Source: an uncultured Erwinia sp. (lineage in GTDB: Bacteria > Pseudomonadota > Gammaproteobacteria > Enterobacterales > Enterobacteriaceae). Taken from it: a DNA stretch of 46,252 bases. Below the pieces are notes generated by a model. That model did not search any database and was not told the DNA's origin. It worked only from the letters and a program-made list of their open reading frames with translations. The stretch is from positions 1 through 46,252 of the forward strand of contig CALYQW010000025.1 of assembly GCA_945290265.1 (NCBI GenBank), read 5' to 3'. The translations under genes and the position numbers were made by a program. Positions 38,123 to 46,252 of this stretch are shown here, piece after piece. How positions within the stretch are numbered: position 1 is the first letter of the stretch; the number at the start of each line of letters is the position of its first letter.

Positions 38123-39289
38123 ATGAATTTACACGAATATCAGGCAAAACAGTTGTTTGCACGGTATGGTTTACCGGCACCAACCGGTTATGCCTGCAGC
38201 ACACCACGCGAAGCAGAAGAAGCCGCCTCTAAGATTGGCGCTGGCCCGTGGGTGGTAAAATGTCAGGTTCATGCCGGTGGCCGAGGTAAAGCGGGTGGTG
38301 TGAAAGTGGTAAACAGCAAAGAAGATATTCGTGCGTTTGCTGAGAACTGGCTGGGCAAGCGCCTGACTACCTATCAGACAGATGCTAACGGCCAGCCGGT
38401 TAACCAGATCCTGGTGGAAGCGGCAACCGACATTGATAAAGAACTGTACCTCGGCGCGGTGGTTGACCGTGGCACCCGTCGCGTGGTGTTTATGGCTTCT
38501 ACCGAAGGGGGCGTAGAAATCGAGAAAGTGGCGGAAGAAACCCCGCACCTGATCCACAAAATGGCGCTCGACCCCCTGACCGGACCACAGCCTTACCAGG
38601 GCCGTGAGCTGGCGTTTAAGCTGGGTCTGACTGGCAAGCAGGTTGGTCAGTTCACTAAAATCTTTATGGGTCTGGCAACGCTGTTCCTCGAGCGCGATCT
38701 GGCGCTGGTGGAAATCAACCCGCTGGTGATCACTAAGCAGGGCGATCTGGTTTGCCTCGACGGCAAACTGAGCGCCGACGGTAACGCCCTGTTCCGTCAG
38801 CCTGAACTGCGTGAAATGAACGACCCAAGCCAGGAAGATTCACGCGAAGCACACGCGGCGCAGTGGGAACTGAACTACGTGGCGCTGGAAGGCAATATCG
38901 GCTGTATGGTAAACGGTGCCGGTCTGGCAATGGGTACCATGGATATCGTTAAGCTGAACGGTGGACAACCCGCCAACTTCCTTGACGTGGGCGGCGGCGC
39001 AACCAAAGAGCGCGTAACTGAAGCGTTTAAAATCATCCTGTCTGACGATGCGGTGAAAGCGGTATTTGTTAACATCTTCGGCGGTATCGTGCGCTGTGAT
39101 CTGATCGCCGATGGTATTATCGGTGCGGTGTCAGAAGTGGGCGTTAGCGTGCCGGTGGTGGTGCGTCTGGAAGGTAACAATGCTGAACTGGGTGCCAAAA
39201 AACTGGCAGACAGCGGCCTGAATATTATTGCAGCAACCAGCCTGAGTGACGCGGCGCAGCGCGTTGTGGCCGCAGCGGAGGGTAAATAA
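38123..39289 (+). CDS. sucC: Succinyl-CoA synthetase beta subunit
   Basis: Nucleotide-binding subunit of the enzyme that makes ATP from succinyl-CoA. 388 residues as in E. coli, an ATP-grasp fold with [18 protein letters not shown] at the N-terminus, and the [11 protein letters not shown] loop near residue 54. The C-terminal CoA-ligase-like domain contains [17 protein letters not shown]. The ATG at 38123 was chosen for its match with the family; upstream in-frame starts lie in spacer. The TAATG overlap joins it to sucD. Confidence 0.97.
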   Translation: MNLHEYQAKQLFARYGLPAPTGYACSTPREAEEAASKIGAGPWVVKCQVHAGGRGKAGGVKVVNSKEDIRAFAENWLGKRLTTYQTDANGQPVNQILVEAATDIDKELYLGAVVDRGTRRVVFMASTEGGVEIEKVAEETPHLIHKMALDPLTGPQPYQGRELAFKLGLTGKQVGQFTKIFMGLATLFLERDLALVEINPLVITKQGDLVCLDGKLSADGNALFRQPELREMNDPSQEDSREAHAAQWELNYVALEGNIGCMVNGAGLAMGTMDIVKLNGGQPANFLDVGGGATKERVTEAFKIILSDDAVKAVFVNIFGGIVRCDLIADGIIGAVSEVGVSVPVVVRLEGNNAELGAKKLADSGLNIIAATSLSDAAQRVVAAAEGK

Positions 39290-40161
39290 TGTCCATTCTG
39301 ATCGATAAAAATACCAAAGTAATCTGCCAGGGCTTCACCGGTGGTCAGGGTACTTTCCACTCCGAGCAGGCGCTGGCTTATGGTACCCAGCTGGTTGGCG
39401 GGGTCACCCCTGGCAAAGGCGGCACTGAGCATCTGGGCCTGCCGGTATTTAACACCGTGCGTGAAGCGGTAGAAGCCACCGGTGCGACCGCATCGGTTAT
39501 TTATGTTCCGGCACCGTTCTGCAAAGACGGTATCCTGGAAGCCATCGATGCCGGCATCAAGCTGATTATTACCATCACCGAAGGTATCCCAACTCTGGAT
39601 ATGCTGACGGTGAAAGTGAAGCTGGATGAAGCGGGTGTGCGCATGATCGGTCCTAACTGCCCGGGTGTGATCACGCCAGGTGAATGCAAGATCGGTATCA
39701 TGCCAGGCCATATTCATAAGCCAGGCCGCGTGGGCATCGTTTCCCGTTCCGGTACTCTGACCTATGAAGCGGTTAAGCAGACCACCGATATCGGTTACGG
39801 TCAGTCAAGCTGTGTCGGTATCGGCGGTGACCCGATCCCTGGTTCTAACTTCATTGATATCCTGAAATTGTTCCAGGACGATCCACAGACCGAAGCGATT
39901 GTGATGATCGGTGAGATCGGTGGCAGCGCTGAAGAAGAAGCCGCCGCCTTTATTAAAGAATATGTGACCAAACCGGTCGTGGGCTACATCGCAGGTGTGA
40001 CCGCGCCAAAAGGGAAACGTATGGGACACGCCGGGGCGATTATTGCCGGTGGTAAAGGCACTGCGGATGAGAAATTCGCTGCACTGGAAGCCGCTGGTGT
40101 AAAAACCGTGCGCAGCCTGGCAGATATTGGCGATGCGGTGAAAGCGGTACTGCCCCAGTAA
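39289..40161 (+). CDS. sucD: Succinyl-CoA synthetase alpha subunit
   Basis: Partner of SucC; carries the phosphohistidine, His247 in [12 protein letters not shown]. 290 residues. The N-terminal Rossmann domain ([16 protein letters not shown]) binds CoA. Its ATG shares an A with the sucC stop. It is the last gene of sdhCDAB-sucABCD; its 3' UTR ends at a strong terminator, the type of place from which E. coli makes the sRNA SdhX (RybD), though an sRNA cannot be shown here. Confidence 0.98.
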   Translation: MSILIDKNTKVICQGFTGGQGTFHSEQALAYGTQLVGGVTPGKGGTEHLGLPVFNTVREAVEATGATASVIYVPAPFCKDGILEAIDAGIKLIITITEGIPTLDMLTVKVKLDEAGVRMIGPNCPGVITPGECKIGIMPGHIHKPGRVGIVSRSGTLTYEAVKQTTDIGYGQSSCVGIGGDPIPGSNFIDILKLFQDDPQTEAIVMIGEIGGSAEEEAAAFIKEYVTKPVVGYIAGVTAPKGKRMGHAGAIIAGGKGTADEKFAALEAAGVKTVRSLADIGDAVKAVLPQ

Positions 40162-40186
40162 TCTGTCCAGCGCTTAACGCGTTTCA

Positions 40187-40211
40187 GGGCCACCCTTGGG
40201 TGGCCTTTTTA
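40187..40211 (+). terminator. Rho-independent terminator of the sdh-suc operon
   Basis: GGCCACC, loop CTTG, GGTGGCC, then TTTTT, 26 bases after the sucD stop. In E. coli an Hfq-dependent sRNA (SdhX) is cut from this 3' UTR. Confidence 0.92.
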
Positions 40212-40494
40212 TGGTTTTTTGCGCCAAAGATTCAGTTAATTCTGAATCTGCAGCCGCTTTCGTGCGCTGACTGACATTTTGCTGCGTTAAGCTGGCGGTG
40301 AAAGGGCAAAAAGCGCAGAGTTATGCCCGCAGACTGTCAGGATATGTTCTGTAAATGTACTAAAATAAAACCAGTTGTTACCTCGCAATAATTATTTGCT
40401 TAAGCCTGTGACAACCCATTCCCAATGGGTTAGGTCTTGCGTATAGTAGCAACGTTTTCCTACCACAATGTTTATTGCATTACCGGGATGTAGA
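40212..40494. other. sucD-ybgC spacer, lacking cydABX-ybgE
   Basis: No gene is present between the suc terminator and ybgC, where E. coli has mngRAB and cydAB-cydX-ybgE. The spacer holds the inverted repeats AGATTCAG/CTGAATCT (40228-40249) and AACCCATT/AATGGGTT (40413-40431), and a promoter for ybgC-tol. Confidence 0.65.
40413..40447 (+). promoter_or_regulatory. ybgC-tol promoter with inverted repeat over the -35
   Basis: TATAGT (40442-40447) is 17 nt from TTCCCA (40419-40424). The perfect inverted repeat AACCCATT-ccc-AATGGGTT (40413-40431) covers the -35, which makes it an operator candidate or an RNA hairpin. Confidence 0.5.
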
Positions 40495-41582
<1,088 letters not shown>

Positions 41583-41596
41583 GCGAGAGGTGAATC

Positions 41597-42025
41597 ATGG
41601 CCAGAACGCGTGGTCGCGGTCGTCGCGATCTTAAATCTGAGATCAACATCGTTCCACTGCTGGACGTGCTGCTGGTGCTGTTACTGATCTTTATGGCAAC
41701 CGCACCGATTATCACCCAGAGTGTTGAAGTCGATCTGCCGGATGCAACGGATTCTAAAACTGTCTCCAGCGATGATAACCCGCCGGTTATTGTTGAGGTG
41801 GCGGGCATTGGTCAGTACAGCCTGGTGGTTGATCACGATCGGATGTCACAGCTGCCGCCGGAACAGGTGGTTGCCGAAGCGCAGCGTCGCATCACGGCTA
41901 ACCCGAAAACGGTGTTCCTGATTGGTGGCGCTAAAGATGTGCCTTATGACGAAATCATCAAGGCGCTGAACCTGCTGCATCAGGCGGGCGTTAAGTCTGT
42001 CGGATTAATGACGCAGCCGATTTAA
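41597..42025 (+). CDS. tolR: Tol-Pal system protein TolR
   Basis: Inner-membrane partner of TolQ, 142 residues, one N-terminal helix with the proton-path Asp23 (PLLDVLLVLLLIFMATAP) and a periplasmic domain (about 45-140) of the ExbD/TolR fold. It lies 14 nt after tolQ with AGAGG before the ATG. Confidence 0.97.
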   Translation: MARTRGRGRRDLKSEINIVPLLDVLLVLLLIFMATAPIITQSVEVDLPDATDSKTVSSDDNPPVIVEVAGIGQYSLVVDHDRMSQLPPEQVVAEAQRRITANPKTVFLIGGAKDVPYDEIIKALNLLHQAGVKSVGLMTQPI

Positions 42026-42054
42026 TTCATTCGAACCGTTTTTGGGAACCGAGA

Positions 42055-43137
42055 GTGTCGAAGGCAACCGAGCAAAACGAGAAGTTAAAACGTGCCATTA
42101 TTATATCGGTAGTATTGCATATCCTGTTGATTGCACTGCTGATATGGAGCTCATTTGACCAGAATATCGACGCCAGCGGTGGCGGCGGCGGTAGTGATAT
42201 CGACGCCGTGATGGTCGATTCTGGCGCCCTGGTAGAACAGTATAACCGTCAGCAAAGCCAGCAGAGCAGCGCGCAGCAGAAACAGGAGCAGCAGCGCCAG
42301 CAGGCAGCGAAACAGGCTGAACAGGCTGCGAAAGAAGCGGCACAGCAGGCGAAAGCCGATGCCCAGGCCAAAGCAGAGGCGGCAGCTCAGGTTAAAGCCC
42401 AGGCGAAAGCAGAAGCAGATGCTCAAGCCAAAGCGCAGGCGAAAGCAGAAGCGGAGGCGCAGGCCAAAGCTGAAGCCGATGCACAGAAAAAAGCGGAAGA
42501 AAAAGCCGCTGCTGCCGCGAAGAAAAAAGTTGAAGAACAGGCGAAGCAGGCTGCCGCTGAAGCGGCTAAAGTAAAAGCGGCAGCTGAAGCGAAGGCGCAG
42601 GCTGCGGCGGAAGCGAAGGCACAGGCTGCAGCGGAGGCCAAAGCACAGGCCGCGAAGGAAAAAGCAGCGGCAGAAGCTAAAGCCAAAGCGGAAGCGGCTG
42701 CCAAAGCGAAGGCAGCGAAAAAAGCGGCAGCCGAAGCCGCCAAACAGTCTGATGACGTTGGCGATCTGCTGGGCGATCTCAGCTCCGGTAAAAATGCACC
42801 GAAAAGTGGTAAAACCTCCGGTGGCGGGGGGCCTGCAGGCCAGGGTAACCAGAAAAAAGCTGGCGCTTCAGGGGCGGCTATCGACAGTTACCTGGGACAG
42901 GTGAAAGGGGCTATTCAGAGCAAGTTTTACGATGCTGATACCTTTGCAGGTAAAACCTGCGATGTGCATATTGAGCTTGGATTTGATGGCTCCTTACTGG
43001 ATATCCGCCCGGGCTCAGGCGATCCGGCTCTGTGCCAGGCGGCAATCAATGCCGCACGCATGGCCAAAATACCTAAGCCGCCAAGTCAGGAAGTCTGGCA
43101 GGCGGTGAAAAAGGCAACGCTGGGATTCAAACCGTAA
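42055..43137 (+). CDS. tolA: Tol-Pal system protein TolA
   Basis: Spans the periplasm from TolQR to Pal/TolB, transmitting proton energy to the outer membrane. 360 residues against 421 in E. coli. An N-terminal membrane helix (about 13-35, AIIISVVLHILLIALLIWSSF) is followed by a long Ala/Lys/Glu/Gln helix (about 60-235) made of AKAEAQAKAE-type repeats, then a glycine-rich hinge and the C-terminal domain III (about 270-360, with two Cys in GKTCDVHIEL and DPALCQAAIN). The shorter length is all in the helix. GTG start with GAGAG upstream. Confidence 0.96.
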   Translation: MSKATEQNEKLKRAIIISVVLHILLIALLIWSSFDQNIDASGGGGGSDIDAVMVDSGALVEQYNRQQSQQSSAQQKQEQQRQQAAKQAEQAAKEAAQQAKADAQAKAEAAAQVKAQAKAEADAQAKAQAKAEAEAQAKAEADAQKKAEEKAAAAAKKKVEEQAKQAAAEAAKVKAAAEAKAQAAAEAKAQAAAEAKAQAAKEKAAAEAKAKAEAAAKAKAAKKAAAEAAKQSDDVGDLLGDLSSGKNAPKSGKTSGGGGPAGQGNQKKAGASGAAIDSYLGQVKGAIQSKFYDADTFAGKTCDVHIELGFDGSLLDIRPGSGDPALCQAAINAARMAKIPKPPSQEVWQAVKKATLGFKP

Positions 43138-43252
43138 TGGTGTGTTAACAGGCAGTGCATAGCGTCAGGCGCTTGCGTTCAGACGCTGTATCGTCAGTGG
43201 GTTAATACCAGACTTATTCTCGCGGGTGTTGTGCCCGGATAAGGGAGAAACA

Positions 43253-44545
43253 ATGAAGCAGGTTTTTCGAATAGCGCTGAGTTTTTTACTGCTGTTTGTC
43301 GCAGTGGCGCACGCTGAAGTTCGTATTGAAATTACTCAGGGTGTGAATACCGCGCGCCCGATTGGCGTGGTGCCGTTTAAATGGACTGGTCCCGGCGCAG
43401 CGCCGGAAGATATTGGTGGCATTGTTGCTGCTGACCTGCGCAACAGCGGTAAATTTAATCCTCTGGATCGCTCACACCTGCCGCAGCAACCAGGCAGTGC
43501 CGCTGAAGTTCAGCCAGCGGCATGGACTGCGCTGGGTATTGATTCTGTGGTGGTCGGTCAGATTCAGCCCGGAGCTGACGGCAGCTATCAGGTGTCTTAC
43601 CAGCTGGTGGATACCTCCGGTAATCCGGGGGCAGTGCTGGCGCAAAACCAGTTTAAGGTGACCAAACAGTGGTTACGTTATGCGGCGCATACGGCCAGTG
43701 ATGAAAGCTTCGAAAAGCTGACCGGTATCAAAGGTGCTTTCCGTACCCGTATTGCGTATGTGGTGCAAACCAATGGCGGTCACTTCCCTTATGAGCTGCG
43801 GGTATCAGATTACGATGGTTACAATCAGTTTGTGGTGCACCGTTCACCGCAACCGCTGATGTCACCAGCCTGGTCACCGGACGGCAGTAAACTGGCGTAT
43901 GTGACCTTTGAAAGCGGCAAGTCGGCACTGGTTATTCAGACTCTGGCCAATGGGGCTATCCGTCAGGTCGCGTCTTTCCCACGTCATAATGGCGCACCAG
44001 CATTCTCACCGGATGGCAGTAAACTGGCATTTGCCCTGTCTAAAACCGGCAGTCTGAATCTGTACGTGATGGATCTCGCTTCCGGTCAAATTCGTCAAAT
44101 TACCGATGGACGTTATAACAGTACTGAGCCAACGTGGTTCCCGGACAGCCAGTCTCTTGCCTATACTTCCGATCAGGCAGGACGTCCGCAGATTTACAAA
44201 ATCAGCGTAAATGGCGGCGCAGCGCAGCGTATCACCTGGGAAGGTTCACAAAACCAGGACGCTGATGTCAGTGCTGATGGTAAATCAATGGTAATGATCA
44301 GTTCAGCGGGCGGAGCTCAACACGTCGCCCGACAGGATCTGGAAACGGGAGCCGTTCAAACGTTAACGGCCACGTTCCTGGATGAGACGCCAAGTCTCGC
44401 ACCAAACGGCACAATGGTTATTTACAGTTCGACACAAGGACTGGGTTCCGTGTTGCAGTTGGTTTCGACGGATGGGCGTTTCAAAGCGCGTCTTCCGGCC
44501 ACTGATGGACAGGTAAAATCACCTGCCTGGTCGCCGTATCTGTGA
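43253..44545 (+). CDS. tolB: Tol-Pal translocation protein TolB
   Basis: Periplasmic beta-propeller protein that binds Pal and TolA. 430 residues with a signal peptide ([21 protein letters not shown], cut before EVRIEI); the N-terminal alpha/beta domain runs to about 160. The C-terminal six-blade propeller has repeated motifs of the form [12 protein letters not shown] ([47 protein letters not shown]). The ATG at 43253 was chosen for the signal peptide and family N-terminus, with GGGAGA upstream. Confidence 0.97.
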   Translation: MKQVFRIALSFLLLFVAVAHAEVRIEITQGVNTARPIGVVPFKWTGPGAAPEDIGGIVAADLRNSGKFNPLDRSHLPQQPGSAAEVQPAAWTALGIDSVVVGQIQPGADGSYQVSYQLVDTSGNPGAVLAQNQFKVTKQWLRYAAHTASDESFEKLTGIKGAFRTRIAYVVQTNGGHFPYELRVSDYDGYNQFVVHRSPQPLMSPAWSPDGSKLAYVTFESGKSALVIQTLANGAIRQVASFPRHNGAPAFSPDGSKLAFALSKTGSLNLYVMDLASGQIRQITDGRYNSTEPTWFPDSQSLAYTSDQAGRPQIYKISVNGGAAQRITWEGSQNQDADVSADGKSMVMISSAGGAQHVARQDLETGAVQTLTATFLDETPSLAPNGTMVIYSSTQGLGSVLQLVSTDGRFKARLPATDGQVKSPAWSPYL

Positions 44546-44589
44546 TGCATGTGTAAATATGTATGGCAAACAATAACAGGAATCAAAAA

Positions 44590-45111
44590 ATGCAATTTAA
44601 TAAAGTGCTGAAAGGCTTAATGCTGGCACTGCCAGTTATCGCAGTAGCGGCATGTAGCTCTCACAAGAACAACAACAACGACCAGTCTGGTGCTGACGGC
44701 ATGGGTCTGGATGGCTCAAACAGTGGCATGAACAGCGGTAACATGTCATCTGACGAGCAGGCTCGCCTGCAGATGCAGGATCTGCAGAAAAACAACATCG
44801 TTTACTTTGGCCTGGACAAGTATGACATCCAGTCTGACTTTGCTCAGATGCTGGATGCACACGCTAACTTCCTGCGCAGCAACCCGTCTTACAAAGTGAC
44901 TATCGAAGGTCACGCGGATGAGCGCGGAACGCCTGAATACAACATCGCCCTGGGCGAACGTCGTGCTAACGCGGTGAAAATGTACCTGCAGGGTAAAGGC
45001 GTATCTGCTGACCAGATCGCTATCGTTTCCTACGGTAAAGAAAAACCAGCAGTACTGGGTCATGACGAATCAGCGTACGCTAAAAACCGTCGTGCCGTAC
45101 TGGTTTACTAA
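44590..45111 (+). CDS. pal: Peptidoglycan-associated lipoprotein Pal
   Basis: Outer-membrane lipoprotein that binds peptidoglycan and TolB. 173 residues with a lipobox (AVAAC, lipidated Cys22), a low-complexity Asn/Gly/Met linker (about 25-58) and an OmpA-like domain (about 65-173, with [21 protein letters not shown]). The ATG at 44590 ([10 protein letters not shown]) gives the E. coli length; an upstream ATG nine codons earlier (MANNNRN) would put a polar tail before the signal peptide. Confidence 0.97.
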   Translation: MQFNKVLKGLMLALPVIAVAACSSHKNNNNDQSGADGMGLDGSNSGMNSGNMSSDEQARLQMQDLQKNNIVYFGLDKYDIQSDFAQMLDAHANFLRSNPSYKVTIEGHADERGTPEYNIALGERRANAVKMYLQGKGVSADQIAIVSYGKEKPAVLGHDESAYAKNRRAVLVY

Positions 45112-45120
45112 GAGAGTCAT

Positions 45121-45933
45121 ATGATTAGTAGCTACAGAACTCATCTGTTGAGTCTGTCGTTACTGATTGGCGTAGCGGCCCCCTGGGCCGCTAATGCCCA
45201 GGCAGCAATCAGTAGCGTCGGCTCCGGCTCGGTTGAAGACCGTGTCATCACTCTTGAGCGCATTTCCAATGCACAGGCTCAACTTCTGCAACAACTTCAG
45301 CAACAACTTTCTGATACCCAAAGTGATATTGACTCGCTGCGCGGACAAATTCAGGAGAACAGCTATCAGCTGAACCAGGTTGTTGAACGCCAGAAAGGCA
45401 TTTATCAGCAAATCAACAGTATGAGCAGCGGCGGTGCTAACGCCAACGCGCAGGGTGCCCCTGCCGGGGACGCAGCAGCGCCAGCCGCTGATACCGGTGC
45501 CAATGCCGGTAATAAGGCAGCAGAGACTCCTGCGGCAGCGGTAGCGCCAGTGCAGAGCGGCGATGCTAATACCGATTACAATGCGGCGGTCGCGCTGGTT
45601 TTAGAGAAAAAACAGTACGACCAGGCGATAGCGGCGTTTCAGGCATTTGTGAAGAAATACCCGGATTCCACTTACCAGCCTAATGCCAACTACTGGCTGG
45701 GACAGTTGAATTACAACAAGGGTAAGAAAGACGATGCCGCTTATTATTTTGCATCAGTAGTAAAAAATTATCCCAAGTCCCCTAAAAGCGGTGATGCCCT
45801 GTATAAGGTGGGGGTGATCATGCAGGAGAAGGGCGATAAGGCCAAAGCCAAAGCCGTTTATCAACAGGTGGTCAAACTTTATCCGGGTACTGAGGTGGCG
45901 AAACAGGCTGCCAAACGGGCAGCAACCCTATAA
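45121..45933 (+). CDS. cpoB: Cell division coordinator CpoB
   Basis: Periplasmic protein that links peptidoglycan synthesis (PBP1B) with Tol-driven outer membrane constriction. 270 residues: signal peptide (to about Ala26), a Gln-rich coiled coil (about 40-95, AQLLQQLQQQLSDTQSDIDSLRGQ), an Ala/Pro-rich linker (about 105-148), and TPR repeats (about 150-265) with ANYWLGQLNYNKGKKDDAAYYFASVVKNYPKSPKSGDAL. It is slightly longer than E. coli CpoB (263). It starts 9 nt after pal. Confidence 0.95.
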   Translation: MISSYRTHLLSLSLLIGVAAPWAANAQAAISSVGSGSVEDRVITLERISNAQAQLLQQLQQQLSDTQSDIDSLRGQIQENSYQLNQVVERQKGIYQQINSMSSGGANANAQGAPAGDAAAPAADTGANAGNKAAETPAAAVAPVQSGDANTDYNAAVALVLEKKQYDQAIAAFQAFVKKYPDSTYQPNANYWLGQLNYNKGKKDDAAYYFASVVKNYPKSPKSGDALYKVGVIMQEKGDKAKAKAVYQQVVKLYPGTEVAKQAAKRAATL

Positions 45934-46020
45934 ATTTGCTGTTCGGGGCAGGAATTCGCCTGATTTATGGTCTTGCCGGGTGAAAGCTAAGCAGTTGAAC
46001 GTCTTATCCTGAAATAGTGG

Positions 46021-46057
46021 TTGCGTGGAAAATTCAAATCAGTAATATATGCCGCCG
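46021..46057 (+). promoter_or_regulatory. Promoter of the lysine-tRNA operon
   Basis: TTGCGT (46021-46026), a 16-nt spacer, TATA-like TAATAT (46043-46048), then a GC-rich GCCGCCG discriminator, typical of stringently controlled tRNA promoters. The tRNA begins about 40 nt downstream. Confidence 0.6.
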
Positions 46058-46095
46058 TTGCCGGGGATATATTACTTTGCCGGTAGCGCAATAGT

Positions 46096-46171
46096 GGGTC
46101 GTTAGCTCAGTTGGTAGAGCAGTTGACTTTTAATCAATTGGTCGCAGGTTCGAATCCTGCACGACCCACCA
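46096..46171 (+). tRNA. lysT: tRNA-Lys (anticodon TTT)
   Basis: A 76-nt cloverleaf starting GGGTCGTTAGC with anticodon TTT (loop CTTTTAA) and encoded CCA. The place after cpoB matches E. coli lysT, the first of a lysine/valine tRNA cluster that would continue beyond the window. A 12-bp palindrome ACTTTTAAAAGT begins at its last base. Confidence 0.96.
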
Positions 46172-46252
46172 CTTTTAAAAGTACCAAAGCAGTAAGGGTG
46201 CAGGGTTCGAACCTGCAGCAGGTCGAGTATCACGTAGTGAGACAATGTTGCC

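Noticed and set aside
40162-40211. sRNA SdhX as a separate gene
   Set aside because: The place fits, but the sequence alone shows only a 3' UTR and terminator, so no sRNA boundaries can be supported.
42423-42743. Alanine-rich open frame antisense to tolA
   Set aside because: It is the shadow of the TolA lysine/alanine repeats; the codon pattern belongs to tolA.

Overview
The window is a chromosomal segment of a member of the Enterobacterales, most likely of the Erwinia/Pantoea group (Erwiniaceae). The gene order is the E. coli-like arc from the glutamine-tRNA cluster and nag locus through fur, pgm, phr, gltA, sdh-suc and tol-pal to a lysine tRNA. Predicted proteins resemble E. coli proteins closely, as recalled from memory since no search could be run. 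The family assignment is an inference from gaps and insertions in that order: nagD/umpH, chiPQ, kdpFABCD, speF-potE and cydABX-ybgE are all missing from their usual E. coli positions, and an mtr-type permease lies between glnS and fur.

Layout. 3-583 (minus): six tRNA genes (Met-Leu-Gln-Gln-Met-Gln) behind a strong promoter. 804-8319: asnB, then nagC-nagA-nagB divergent from the GlcNAc PTS gene nagE. 8489-11526: glnS and a tryptophan permease (mtr) preceded by a TrpR-operator-like sequence. 11580-11830: a hairpin-rich non-coding block that looks like an intergenic repeat family. 11877-14539 (minus): fur, fldA, ybfE with a good LexA box, and ybfF. 14801-17064: seqA and pgm with a terminator. 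17065-18816: an A+T-rich accessory patch holding a periplasmic LprI-like protein and the remains of a pesticin-like muramidase. 18817-19500: kdpE with no kdpD or kdpFABC beside it.

19772-28562 (plus): ybgA (full DUF523-DUF1722 form), phr, ybgI, then pxpB-pxpC-pxpA followed by two membrane proteins (DUF969, DUF979) and pcp, then nei. Pcp releases 5-oxoproline from peptides and PxpABC hydrolyses it to glutamate, so the two membrane proteins between them are good candidates for a 5-oxoproline transporter. 28635-40211: gltA diverges from sdhCDAB-sucABCD, giving citrate synthase, succinate dehydrogenase, 2-oxoglutarate dehydrogenase E1/E2 and succinyl-CoA synthetase. 40495-45933: ybgC-tolQ-tolR-tolA-tolB-pal-cpoB, the envelope constriction machine. 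46021-46252: promoter and first gene of a lysine-tRNA cluster that runs out of the window.

Most of the window is conserved core. The most unusual parts are the decayed muramidase with its intact putative immunity partner, the 5-oxoproline cluster, the orphan kdpE, the structured repeat before fur, and several perfect inverted repeats in spacers.
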